Source: Utricularia gibba
Lineage: Eukaryota > Streptophyta > Magnoliopsida > Lamiales > Lentibulariaceae
Length of the DNA: 64,000 nucleotides
Assembly: GCA_002189035.1 (NCBI GenBank)
Contig: NEEC01000008.1
Coordinates: 1,054,001-1,118,000, forward strand
Direction of reading: 5' to 3'
Shown: positions 23,919 through 36,600 of the stretch, one piece after another
How positions within the stretch are numbered: the first letter of the stretch is position 1
Layout of the letters: every line of letters begins with the position of its first letter
Made by a program: the position numbers and the translations under genes
Notes under the pieces: generated by a model
Database searches by the model: none
What the model saw: the letters and a program-made list of their open reading frames with translations, nothing else
What the model was told of the DNA's origin: nothing

Positions 23919-25450
23919 CTACGTCTCTAAGATCTGCCCCAGTATCTCCACCAGAAAGTCGCAGTTTCCGACGGAGGGGTCATCGGGAACCACAACCCCC
24001 AGTCCATCAAAATTGCAGGACATCCCCTCGGAACTGTACTGGGAGCTCATCTGGAAGTAATTGTTGAAGGCGTACGACACATTGTGATCGAAATTCAGGC
24101 GACTGCATGAGCCCCCTGGGTAGAGCGGCGTGCAATCTCCTTTTGCGCAGGCGAGATTGAACTGTTCTTCAACCTTGGTAAGATTCGATTTGTCGCCGTT
24201 GAAGACGCACCATCTTTTCGGCATGGAGACCGTTCCACGCGCCACCGTCGGGTAAATGTCTCTCCCTTCGCCGGATAAATCTATTTTGAACTTCGATTGG
24301 CCGTTTGATTTGTAGATTCCCCAGTGCCGCATGTAGAACTTCCCATCCGCCACGTTCCCCGTGTTTTCGTCGGCTAAATTGATGATGTAGATCTCGATCG
24401 AAGCTCCAGGTCTCAACGGTGTTCCTTTGTCGCTCTTGATGTAAGGTAAGAATCCTCTAAAAAACCGCTCCGCGTTCTCTACAGTCGCCATGGGGTGTCC
24501 GTCCGTCGGCCATCCGATCTGCGACACCACGATATCCATATCCGGCGCGCCGGCTTTCGTCAAGGCGCTGACGAAGGAGTCGTACACCAATTCGAACGCG
24601 TTCGTGTAGATGTGGCCGTTGTCTTCGATCGTGAAATTGGATTTGTTATCCATGAAGGCGAATTCCAGAGGCAGATTGTAGGTTAACATGAAGTCGATCG
24701 GCATGAAACTGATCGAGAATGTCGAATTCTTCTTATCTTTTGCGATTGACAAGAACTCTTCTATCTGGTGATTTTGACAGGTCTCAGATTCGAATCCTCG
24801 ACGATATCGAAAAGGAGGAAATCGGAGTACCTTCATCTTGTACAGCGGATTGAAATCCGCCTCGGACGGCTTGGTGATCGGATTCAGAGCCGCCAAGGAG
24901 TGCACAATCGAGGTCTCAAGGAAATCCATCTCGTTCGCCGTAATAATGCTGTTCATGACCCTCAATGAATCCACCACCTGCTCGTAGATGGTTATGTTTT
25001 TCATCACATCCGTTCCGAGATGGAGGCACCTGTTTCACACTCCGGTCGGTCGTGATCCATGTGTTTTCCCGGTAAGCTTCGAAAAAACGCTAATGCATAC
25101 CTGACGTTGACGCCCATGTTGATAAACCTACGAATGTGATCATTCAACAAGTATCTGGCGACAGACGGAATTTTTACGAAGGGGATGCTGGATGTCGGAA
25201 TCGTCAATGTGACGGCGATGTTGGTTCCGGCAAAGGGAGTCATGGCTTTAACTTCAGGGCTGAAGATCTTGAGATACTTGATGTTGTTTTGCAGCATGAT
25301 GTCTACGACCATGGATGGGAGTAATCTGTGGGATGTTTTCCTTCCCCAGTTCATGCCGATTGCGCCGCCGTCAACGACGTGCATTGCGATCAAGCCGGTG
25401 AGCAGCAATACCAAATTCCTCCATGGACGACGGTGGTTAGCCATTGGCAT
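23919..25450 (-). CDS. GH17 beta-1,3-glucanase-like protein with X8 domain, probably catalytically inactive
   Basis: Three exons (25450-25101, 25029-24831, 24764-23919) give 464 residues. The signal peptide is MPMANHRRPWRNLVLLLTGL and the mature part begins AIGMNWG, the GH17 start. Other GH17 landmarks are IYTNAFELVYDSFVSAL, GWPTDGH, GTPLRPG and RHWGIYKSNGQ. The X8/CBM43 domain runs from RWCVFNG to the end with six or more cysteines. Active members cleave callose in the wall. Here the nucleophile motif VVGEVGWPTDG is VVSQIGWPTDG (codon CAG), and the proton-donor motif VGNEPF is LGTDVM. Both catalytic glutamates are therefore replaced while the rest of the frame is intact. It may bind rather than cleave glucan. 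Intron 2 (24765-24830) is only 66 nt and open in frame, so a 486-residue form is possible. There is no clear GPI signal. Confidence 0.82.
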
Positions 25451-25680
25451 GGAGGAATTCGTTTGTCTTATCACCTCAAGTCGCGTATACGAATGCAGAA
25501 AGAAATGTTTGATGCTTTTATTTTTATCTTCTATGCCTTTGGCGAGTTTAAAGAACCGCCGTACGTTTGTTGGATGGCTGGGCTCTTGGGATTTTGACCC
25601 GAATGCCGCCATTAGTTTTCGGATCCTTCCAAATCAGCTTTCTGAAATTACATATTGACCCCCGAATTTCTTCCGGTTCG

Positions 25681-26756
25681 CTACTGGAACCCGAACCCGC
25701 AGTTTTGGGCCGGGTAATTAGCCCAGAACGGATCCCAGGACCCGTCTAACCAATGACATCCACGCGCAGTCTGCATTTCATATTCGAAGGTGGTTGCTGC
25801 GTCGCGGCAGGAAACTTCCAACTCTATCGCCGGCGCTGCGTCTTCCGCCTGCACGATCTCCGGACCTACCGGCTCGACAGCATCGATTGACGAACAATCG
25901 AAGTAATCTCGCGATTCCGGTGGAGGAAGTATCGGTTTCTCTTCCAGATCGAAGCTCTTGACGTAATCCATCTCAGGCGGGTTGAAGAATCGATCACTTA
26001 TCTCCAGGGCGTTGCCATATACACAAGATGGCATGGATTGGATGTGCTCATTGCTCCGTAGGGCGTCAATCGCCGTCACAGTTGATTTCTTCTTGTATAC
26101 CCTACACAGCACCCAATCATCCGACTGCAGGCGAAAAACGCATCTCAGATTGACGAGAAAACCGAAGACGAAAGAGATTTCTTTTTTTTTTTTTGTTATC
26201 GTAACGCAACCTTGGGGCTATTGCTGTTGTTCGGCGGCGGCTCCGATAGGCGGTACTCATGCATGATCCAATTGGTTTTGGAGCCTTTAGGGGCTTTTCC
26301 GACGTGGAAAACCAGGGCTTTCTTGATGCCGACTTTTCTCCCTTTGACACTGATAATTTTGTCGGTACCGGTGGCCTTCCAGTATCCGCCGCCGGCGACT
26401 CTGTTGGGGCGCGACCCATTTGGATACTTTCTGTCTCTAAGGCTGAAGAAGTACCATTCCTTTTCCCCAAACAACGCTTCATCTGCAGTAACAGATAGAC
26501 CAGAATGGATTGTTATTCACACATTACATGCGCCAGTGTAACCAGCCCTTCAAGAGGAAGAAAAGCCATTACTCGGAAGATCCCATGCGTCGAACTTATA
26601 GAGATCAACATCACCGATTACCGGCAGCGGAAAACGATGACCGGCGACCTTCCTGCAGAGATACTGAACGAGAAGCTCTTCGTCCGTGGGGTAAAAGCGG
26701 AACCCCGGTGGCAAGTGGAGCAGCACACGGGGATCGGACTCTCCTCCGAAAACCAT
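25681..26756 (-). CDS. NAC transcription factor, stress-related ANAC019/055/072 type
   Basis: Three exons (26756-26573, 26482-26211, 26124-25681) give 299 residues. The NAC DNA-binding domain covers about residues 12-160 with all five subdomains: [20 protein letters not shown], then [48 protein letters not shown] with [17 protein letters not shown], and [10 protein letters not shown] with [11 protein letters not shown]. The C-terminus is acidic and ends NCGFGFQ. Intron positions are those usual for NAC genes. ANAC019/055/072 respond to drought, salt, ABA and jasmonate. An ABRE-like ACGTGG on the gene's strand lies about 130 bp upstream (26890-26885). The frame stays open upstream to 27134, but homology starts at the ATG 26756. 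Subgroup assignment rests on domain similarity and gene order. Confidence 0.92.
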
Positions 26757-28667
26757 CTTCCTTCTGTCTTCCGGCTGAGGCAGGGATTTACACACGACAA
26801 TCGAAAATGAAGCGTTGCTTTTATACCATACGTCCAGGGAAAAGCTGTTTCTGTGTGTATGGATAACTACGGCGGGCTTCCCCTCCACGTCGGCGCCTTT
26901 TAGCCATCCGTCGGCAGAAAAGGGCTGTAACGGAACACCAGGTGCGCGACAGTGGGTGGTTTCATATCCAAAAGCAATCCCAGGAGAGAAAGAAGCGGTC
27001 CCATGAATCTGGCGTCGAAACCGGCACCAAAGTGGATCATTTTTATGTACTTTTGTGTTGGGGGGATGAATTGGGGTTACGTAGAAGTCGAGCAACTGAA
27101 ACTTGGGGAGTGCGGTAACATGTATGGAATACACATGAAAACTTAGAATCTAACATATATTAATATGATAATATATAGATCATTAATATATAAAAGCTAA
27201 CATCTAATACTCGTTATAAAATTAAAATGATTCTAAAAAATTAATTATCATAGAATAGAATTCAATATATATTTAAAAGAATTAATTCTAAAAACTTCCA
27301 AATGTTAGCTAAATTCTCCATCAAATAAAGTAATTTTATTTCAAAAAATCGGTATTCTCAATATTTCGTCATGGATGTATATATGGGTACATCAATGTGA
27401 ATTGATATTTTCGGTATTTATTTATGAAATATGGATCTAGTAAAAATGATAGGGTAAGATATCCCAAATATATCTAATGGGTTCCACACAAATAGCTTAC
27501 TATCAAAGTAAAATGGTGAGGTTAGTGGGGGCCACTAGTGATGGAAGGGCATAAATATCTGAGCAGCACATGGTTTGGGAGAACCCCTTTCAGCTCAACA
27601 AAGATCCCATATAGCGTCAAAGAGTTTTAGGCTATGTTGGCCTACATTGTAAAATGTATTTTCTAAAATAAAAATATAAAATTTGTATTTTAAAAATAAC
27701 ATATGAATATGAAATGAACTATTTTAGTTTTCCTTTTCTTTATTCTACTAATGTCAATTTTCGCATATATTTCAATTTATTCCTTGAAATTATTTTCCTA
27801 ATTTTATATTTTTAAAATGTGAAAAAATTAAAGATTACATATTTGATGTGAATTGCTATTTCTATATTATTGTCAATTGATTTCTCATTGTATAATTTCT
27901 TTTTTAAAGTTATAAAATATTAACTCATTTTATTTATCATTTTTTAAAAAATATATTTTAATATTATGTGTTGAGATCAACCTCAATTCAAACCAGGTTG
28001 AAGTGACTGAAAACAATCACTTGTTATCATAAAAGATTTTGCAATTAAAACCATTGTACTAAGTTATTGTGACTTTTTATTTTGTTTTTGTTGGATTATG
28101 CCTCATTATTAATATGATTAATTTAACAAAAATAAAAAATAGGAGGGAGAGGAGAGGAGAGCCCACATTCCACACCGGTGAGGACTGAGGAGAGGGAGGC
28201 AATATTTGCTGTCAAGGAGTTAATGAAGGGTGAGTTGCCGAAAGTGAGGCGTGGGGGTGTTGAAGGGGAGGGAAGTTGAGAGGAAAATGATGATGATGAT
28301 GCTGCTGCAATGAAGTTTTTTTCCACAAGTTGCACATGGCTGGCTGGCTGGGTTGGCGAGTGTGCAAGTGCGAGTGCAACCCACTCCATTAAAAAAAGTG
28401 GCCGCATTTGAACAACTGATATTCGTTGCGTCCAGTGGGATGAGAGTGACACCGAAGCTCACCCCTCAAAAAGCAGATTGGTTTTTTTCACCCACACACT
28501 GGCCCATTCATGACTCCTTGATTGATTGAACATTGCAGCCACCGCTGCCTGCCTGGTTTTTTTGATGATCCTTTTGGATCGCGCACTGGGTGTGTCTTGA
28601 TTCAACCCGGTCGAGTAGAAAGTCTCTCCCTTGTGGGATTTTTGAGAGGTCGATCCTGTCGGTGAGC
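26757..28667. other. Divergent intergenic region between the NAC gene and CIP7
   Basis: The first 380 bp are GC-richer and should be the NAC promoter and 5' UTR. 27140-28100 is very AT-rich. About 28135-28300 holds purine-rich GGAGGGAGAGGAGAG sequence, and 28400-28667 is probably CIP7 promoter and 5' UTR. No further gene supported. Confidence 0.55.
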
Positions 28668-31600
28668 ATGAAGACTGTTATAGATGCAGGGACGGTGCTT
28701 GATTACGCTCTTTTTCAGCTCACCCCAACCAGGACCAGGTAAGGGACATGCCATTTGTGTTTTCTTTGCTCGTGCTGTTGTATCCTGAGCTTTACTGGTT
28801 TTTTTTTTTTTTTTTTTTCCAAATTGCGAAACAAGGTGTGATCTTGTGATATTTGCTGGGAAAAAGAGCGAGAAAATAGCCTCCGGTTTGTTGGATCCAT
28901 ATCTTTCTCATCTTAAATCAGCCAAAGAACAGATTTCAAGAGGGGTTATTCGATTACCCTTCAGCCCTCTTCGTCTGATTCTTCTTCGTGGTTCACCAAG
29001 GCTACTTTAAGCAGGTAGTTCCTTGTTTTAGCTTTCTGGGTCTCTCTCGATTTTCCGATTTTAGCCTGTTTTTTTGAAAAAAATTTCCAGGTTTGTGAGA
29101 TTTGTTAATACCCCGGAAATCCTAGAGAGATTCGTGAGCATTGACAAAGAGATTGGCCAGATTGAGAAAGAAATTGACTCGAACGGACTTGCCAATGGCA
29201 CAGTTGAACAGCATGGTACGCGTCATACGGGAGCACGCTTCTGAATGTTCTCCCTCGTTGTTGCTCTTCCTGGAATGAGCTTTATCAGTTTCTAAAAGAA
29301 TGTGTTGAGAATTGAGGATATTGTATTTTCAGTCCGTGTGAATCTGTTCATGCATAAGCTAATTACCTGATGAATGGACAGGTGGTGATGGAGATGATGT
29401 GGTTGAAGCAGAAGAAAAACCCAAGTCAGTTGATGTACCCTACTGTTTTCCTGTGTATGGCCTTACACATGCTGTGTAGTCTAACAATGTTTCCCTGTTT
29501 AACATCACTAGAGTTCGTCTTCAGCGTGTTCTTAAATCGCGTAAGGCAATCCTTGAGAAAGAGCTGGCTATGGCCTATGCTCGAGCTCTTGTTGCTGGTT
29601 TTGAGATGGACTACTTACAAGATCTTGCATCATTCTGTGATGCTTTTGGAGCACAACGTTTGAGGTAGTCAATGCAAACACACACACACCTGTGGACTCA
29701 TGTCAAAGGGTCTCTAGTTAGTTTCCACTGATCAGATTCATATTCTTGTCTACTCAGGGAAGCATGTGTAAACTTCATGGAAATATGCAATAGGAAGAAT
29801 GATGACAAGATTTGGATGGACGAAGTTGCAGCAGTGCAAGCTTCATACATTGGATCAGCTGGGATCATGGCTTCATTTGAAAATAATGATCTGAGTCAAA
29901 GTTTTATAGCCAAGAGTTCAACTCCTGATTCCATCACTACACAAGGAAGCCTGGATGCTGGTGAAGGTAATACTTTTCCTCTATTAGTTAGATCCACAAA
30001 CACCATTTCTGTGGATGGGATTCGAATTTTAAATCATTGAACTTGAGTTGCTATGCTCTCTGTGGTGTTCATGAGCTTATCATTCTACCTTAGATGTCTC
30101 CATGCTGTACACTTCTCTGTGGTTCCTCCTTTTCCTGGATCCAATTTCTGTAATAACTGATGTTGATACTTCTCTTGATCAAAGGAACGGAGAGTGCTTC
30201 AACTGCGGAGTTCCCGCAGCACACAGGAGTGCCCAAATGGAGAGGCAACTTTCCCCCATACATGCAAAATGCCCAGGGGCCTTATCCCATGTTCCCACAG
30301 ATGCCTCCTTATGCTGCTGGGTATATGTTTCCTGGTTTTCAGGTTCCTCCATCTCATTATCCGCCAAACATGGCCTGGCCAGCAAGCTTTCACAACTCCG
30401 GTACTAATCCGGATGGAGATGCAAAGAAGAAAAACAGAAATGGAGATCATACGACAAGTGATTCAAGTGATGAAGAAGATGATAAGCAAAGGCTTTCAAC
30501 CCCAGAGGAGCAAATCCACAAGAAGAAGTCTGGAAAGCGCTCATCTGGAAAAGTGGTTATCCGTAACATAAATTTCATTTCTGGTGGCAGAAATGATGTC
30601 AAAGGTAGTGATTCTGATGGCTATTCCTCTGGTGGAGATGAGTATGTTGATGCAGATTCCATTAAGCAGCATGTTGAGGCTGCTGTTGGCTCGATCAAAA
30701 GAAACCACAAGTCCAAAAGCAAGAAAGACAGCCAAAAATTAAAGCATGATTCTGAAAATGAAGATGTCGAACCGCCTCATCTGGAAGAAGAGAAGACAAA
30801 TGCAAACTGGGATGTGTTCCAAAATTTCCTCATGAAGGACTCAGAATCAAGATCAGAGGCTACAGGTTCAAGAACTGTGCATGCTCAAGAAAAATTTGGA
30901 GAGGAGATCTTGAACAAGAAGTTGGAACGAAAATATGCTAGTGAAGATTTTCTTTTTACTGAGAGGTCATCAGGGAGCAGGGCTGAAGGGAATGATATTC
31001 GGTTTGATGGTGGAGAAGTTCTTCGTCGTGTCATTAACAGGAGCACCGGCGAGGAGGTGTTGATTCCAAATAGAGCAGAAGGAGATCGGAGTTTTCAGAA
31101 TTCCCTTCTGGGCACTGAATCTACTCTAATCCGACCACAAAAAGAGGAAGATTGGATAACAGGAAGCAAGTCAGAGTGGATGGCTAGCCAACTCAGAGGT
31201 GCAGATCAAAGCATTTACCAAGTATCTGGCAATTTTCAGACAAGAGATAGGGAAAAAGATGTTTTAGATGATTCCTTCATGATCCAGACTCGGTCATCCG
31301 AAGAAGCAAAAATGAGTGGAAGCAAGGCTGATATCTTCATGGAACCAGACATAGTTGGCAGTTTCGCATCCGAGACCAGTGTGCCTCAAGTTTTGCAGGA
31401 GAAGGTGGAAACTTGTAAATTCTCCGAACCTGAAGACTTGTACATGATCAGCAGGAATGATTCTGTCACTGAGCAAGTTGCTGCATCTTGGACTCCAGAA
31501 ATGGACTATGTAAACAGTGCTCAGAAAGTCAAGGCAGATGCAGTGGTGACTACTGAAAAATCTGCTAAAAAAGTAGCAGCAAAAGACACCAAGGACCTAA

Positions 31601-32679
31601 AATCCAGAAGTCCGAGCGGATATCTTGGCCGGAGCAAGTCGGCAGCACCAACTCGAAGCAAGATATCATCTCCTGGAATTGCAACCAGCAGAAGCAGACT
31701 TAATCCGGTATCATACTATCATTTCATAAGATCATGCACTAAAGAAGTATTCTAGTTTCTTTACATCTCTGGGATTTTTTTTTATGTGATGTAATACCTT
31801 TCAGGAGGAAGAAAGGCGGAAGAGAATGGAGGAGCTATTGATACAGAGACAGAAGAGGATTGCAGAAAGAAGTGCTGCAAATGGTGGTACGGCTTCTGAA
31901 AGCATGAAAACAGCCCCAAAGGGGGTTACCAACAAGAGCTCTGCTTCTTCACAAATTGGGAAGGCTAAGCTACAGGCTCCAGTCAATGAGAACAAAACGT
32001 TGAATAGAAATCTTACCAGGAGTTTCACGATGGATCGCCTCTCAACTCCTCGGACAATAAACAAGCAGCCATCTGCTGATTCAAGAGTGAGTTCAAATGC
32101 AACCAGAGCTACGCCATTGAAGAAAACTAAGGGAACTGTGGGACCTCAGGATAAGGTCAATCCTTCAGACAAGAAAACAAAAAACATGGATGCTTCAAAG
32201 AATGCTTCTTCCAAGGCTCAGGAAGCTGTTCAGCCTAAGCAGAATGGCGTCAATGATTTCGGCACTATCAAGGATTTGCACACTGTGACCTCAGTTGAGA
32301 AGAAAGAAACAAGCCCAGTTCCCACTGCAGACATCAAGGACTCCTCCCAGGTTCTTTCTGATGTCATTATCTCTTCGCAAGATGCATCTGTTGTCGAAAT
32401 GAGGTTGCCAGATATCACTACTGATCTGCCCTGCCTACCAACCCCATAACAGAGAATACTGCTGCTTCAGGAGCAACTTTGAACCCCGACACCAAGAAGC
32501 TACCCTTTTCACCTGAGATCTCTGTTGTGGACAACATTTCAACTCCCCCTTCCTACACTGAAACAAATGCTGAACTATCTCCTCTAGCTCCTCCAAGGAA
32601 GAAGTGGGGTGATGGTGGAACTTCTCCAAAGGCTCCTAAGGGGTTCCGAAAGCTTCTCCTATTCGGCCGTAAAAGCTGA
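28668..32679 (+). CDS. CIP7: COP1-interacting protein 7 (CIP7), with two apparent one-base frameshifts
   Basis: Eight exons (28668-28738, 28836-29014, 29091-29215, 29382-29424, 29512-29664, 29758-29966, 30185-31707, 31805-32679) would encode about 1059 residues if two frameshifts are bridged. The start carries [39 protein letters not shown] and [15 protein letters not shown]. Exon 7 is proline- and then lysine/serine-rich. The C-terminus is [18 protein letters not shown] and ends in FGRKS. CIP7 is a nuclear coiled-coil protein that binds the E3 ligase COP1 and promotes light-induced anthocyanin and chlorophyll genes. One base is missing at GGGG 28942-28945 and one at CCCC 32442-32445. Frame before and after each site, and the splice phases, agree with a functional gene. 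Either the assembly undercounts these runs or the gene is recently broken. Confidence 0.88.
28799..28818. repeat. Poly-T tract of about 20 bases
   Basis: A homopolymer run in CIP7 intron 1, ending 17 bases before the exon 2 acceptor, so it is the polypyrimidine tract of that splice site. Confidence 0.85.
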
Positions 32680-33699
32680 GTTCATTCCAGACACTCACAG
32701 AAACAGGTAAGACTCATCAGCTCCATAGACCCTACTAAAAGAAAGGAAATAATTCATACTCCACACGTTCTTCTATACATACAAGTTGTCCTCGATGTAT
32801 TATTTATTCCCCATTCATTTCATATTTGTGGTGCTTGACTTCTGATCTCATCTTTATTGCAAAGCTTGATGCTGTGGACACTCAGTGTGCTATTAAAATT
32901 CTTGTTCGTTTACTTCTTGCCCCTCCATCCATCTATCCAACCATGTTTGGCTAAAAGCCACCTACATAACCAGTGAATGACAGACAACTGGTAGTTTTGT
33001 TGCCATTCATCAGCACTCAGTACACTACACACATCGCTTCTTCGGCATCTAAATGGTGAGGGATGCAAACACCGCGTTTCTTCGCTTCTGTGGGTTCCAT
33101 GGTCGAGTTATTGTGCCGGAGAGTGCGCTGGTGATGCCATCAAGCCATCATCTCTATGTTGGTATCCTCAACGGCTAACACTGTTCCATAAAAATGCAAT
33201 CTTTATCATAAAAAAGCTTGAAAATTAGAAGCATAGTACAAAATGAAATAGTTGAAAAATAAATAATTCTTTTAATCCAAAAATAGAAAAGGAATTTTTT
33301 TAATTGAGAAAAATAAGAGCAATTTTTTCTTATTTATATACACTCGTAGTTGTTCCTCAGTTGGCAGTCTCAGTCTCAGTTCGCAATTCACAGCGCCTAT
33401 GCGCTCCCATTCCGTACCGTTTTTCCCTCAACGACAGCGGATCTGAGCACAAAATTTCTGGTTTCTTCTACTGGTTTTCTTCGATCGCGGGTTTCAATCT
33501 CACGATCACTCTGTTGTTGTACGCATTTGCGCACTTTTGGTCACTCAGCGTATACATGTTTTTATGTGTGTAGCGAGAGATATAGGAAACAGGGGGTGGG
33601 GGTTCCAGAAGTGGAGAGAGTTGGGGACTGTTAATTTTTGGGCCTTGGACGCCGTTTGCGGCGGCTATGGATCGTGAGTGGTGATAAGATTCACGGACG
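32680..33699. other. Intergenic DNA, CIP7 3' flank and WD40 gene 5' flank
   Basis: Holds the 3' UTR of CIP7 and the leader of the WD40 gene. An AT-rich stretch lies at 33180-33340. No other gene seen. Confidence 0.55.
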
Positions 33700-36600
33700 A
33701 TGAGCAAAGCAGGAGTGGAGAAGGAGGACGAAGAGGAGCGGTTTCAGGACTCATTGGACCGGCTTCTGTCCTCTGCTTCTTGCTCTTGCTCTGCCTCAGA
33801 GCCGGAAGAAGAATACGATCCGAGTTCTAATTGCAGCCCGGAGTACCAGGTTCATGTTCCTAGATTCCCTCGTGGTGTCTCGCAAAACTATGATATCTGG
33901 ACCTCGCAGCCATCGTCGGTGGAGCAACGGCGAATCCGCCTTTTATGTCAGATGGGTCTTACGCGTGATCCGTCACTCCTCCATTGCCGATCGCTTTTGC
34001 TCTTGTCGTCGAATCATTTGATTCGAAATGGTGCGGCTGCTGATGAAAACGCGTCTGAGACTTCGGTGAACAGTAATGGCTGCCTTAAAGGTTGTCGTTT
34101 TAGAAGTAATCGCAGTGGGCGAGCATCTGGGATTGTCAGATCGATGGCACATGGGGATTGCGGTTGTAAGCAGGATTCGGAGGTTCGTTTCAGTGGTTCT
34201 ATTGCATGTGGGGTTGGCAGGGAAGAAAATAATGACGCTAGGAGCTCTTTCAGAAGAACTGCTTACCCCCCGGAGGCGTCAAGAAGCGGAAATCGATCTC
34301 CAGAGCGCGGCTCTGTTTCTTCTGAAATATATTCTAAATCTGGTAGAAAAGATGATGGCAGTCTTGGTGGCTTAATTGCTCTGAATCTCGATGTAGACGG
34401 CAATGGGTTGGAACAAACAGATGAAATATGTATGATAAAAAATCTTGATAATGGCAAGGAGTTCGTGGTGAATAAGCTCAAGGAAGATGGGACCTGGGAA
34501 AAAATTAAGGAAGTTGGAACTGGCCGTCAGTTGACAATGGAGGAATTTTCATCTGAAATGTGTGTGGGGACTTCACCGATTGTACAAGAGTTGATGAGGA
34601 GACAAAAGGTAGAAGATGGAAGCAATGAAGGCTCGGTTTCAAATCCTATTGGTAACTTTGGTGGTGCATCCAAGTTGAAGAAGAGCTCAGGTTGGCTGAA
34701 AAGCATAAAAAATGTTGCAATTTCTGTTACAGGGCATAAAGAGAGACGCAGTGGTGATGAGAGGGATACATCCTCTGAGAAAGGTGGCCACAGGTCAAGC
34801 TCTGCCACCGATGACAGTCAGGATGTTTCCTTTCATGGAGCTGAAAGAGTTCGTGTCCGGCAGTCTGGGAAATCTGTGAAAGAGGTTACCTCATTATTCA
34901 AGAGCCAAGAGATACAGGCTCACAATGGTTCAATCTGGGCTATTCAGTTCAGTCTGGATGGAATGTACTTGGCAAGTGCAGGTGAAGACTGTGTGATTCA
35001 TGTATGGCAGGTTTTGGAAACGGAAAGGAAAGAAGATTTCCTTTTTGATAAATTTGAAGATGGAAATCTTCAAGTTCTGTTTTTTGCTAATGGATCACCT
35101 GAACCATCTTCTATGTCTCCGAGTTTAGAAGGCCATTCTGAGAAGAAGAGGAGAGGTAGATCGTCCTTGACCAGAAAGCCTATGAGCCTAGAACAGATTA
35201 TGGTTCCCCAGACTGTTTTTTCCCTATCAGACAAACCTATGTGCTCGTTACAAGGGCATCTGGATGATGTCCTGGATCTCTCGTGGTCGAAGTCTCAGGT
35301 TGGTTGAGATTTTATTCCCATGGATCTTTGTAATATTCTTGATGTTCATTTCATAGATTCTTCTAGTATATGGAATATTAGTGGTAATCAAGCTTATGAA
35401 ACTATAGAAATTGTTCTACTAATATGTAGAATGACACTTTTGATCTTAAGTTCCAAGGTCTATAACGCTTAGTTATGTTTCCAAGTGACATAAAATTGAA
35501 GCTTAAGAATTATCATGTTTTGTTTTATCTCAGGTAACTGCTTTCATAAGTTGGAATGAACTCTCTTGCCTTCATTTCGCATTTGCATTTTTAGTTGATT
35601 TAATTTACTCACCCTTCATCACCCTCAGCAACTGCTTTCATCCTCGATGGACAAAACAGTGCGACTTTGGGACTTATCCAGCAAATCTTGCCTAAAGATT
35701 TTTTCTCACAATGACTACGGTAACTTTCTTACATATTTGTTTGTTGCATCCAAGGCCCGAGTTTTTAGAATTCCACAATCCCTTTAACTTTAGGAGCGTT
35801 ATCTTTTATTGATTTCGTTACTAGTTTCCAGATTCCTTTATTGGTGCTTATCCTTGGATGCATTTTCAGAAATACACAGAAAGTTGTGGCTGCTGTGGTA
35901 CTCATATGTGTTTATCTGTTTCCCTATAATGAAATGAATTTTTCCTGCATCAACATGCTGAAGAGTCTTATCATAGTTTACTCAATTGTTTGTCTCGTTG
36001 AGTTCTTGATGCCTATTTGAGGATGAACCCTTGGGTCCCTTAATGACTCAATTTAAGGGTAGAAAAGTATGTTAAATTTCATTACTAACATGCTGTAATA
36101 AAGGACTCTGGCCTAGGGTTTGTGTGTTTATACTGCACCTGTCTAATGTAAGGTGCAAGTACTCTGGCTTTTTTACATTGTCATGGGTTTTAAAGCAGCA
36201 TACTGGTCTCTTCATGGTAATTTGAAGTATTGGGATAAAAGTTGTTGTGCTTCCACTAATTGGTCTTCTGGATTTCATTGATTCAGTAACCTGCATCCAG
36301 TTCAATCCAGTCGATGACAGATATTTTATCAGTGGATCACTAGATGCTAAGGTCCGGATTTGGAGCATTCCAGATCGTCAAGTTGTTGATTGGAGTGATT
36401 TTCATGAAATGATTACTGCAGCTTGCTACACACCAGATGGGCAGGTCAGGCATGAATTTTGTGTCCTAGAACGTATTGCATCACTATTTTTAGTTTGAGA
36501 TTATTTCTCAAGCACATGCCCATGTGTTATGTTTTCAGGGTGCTCTGGTTGGTTCTTACAAGGGTAGCTGTCGGTTGTACAACATATCAGGTGGCAAATG

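Noticed and set aside
26550-27134. A long minus-strand open frame extending about 125 codons upstream of the NAC start
   Set aside because: Homology begins at [19 protein letters not shown]. The upstream part has no NAC or other similarity and is best read as promoter and leader that happens to be open.
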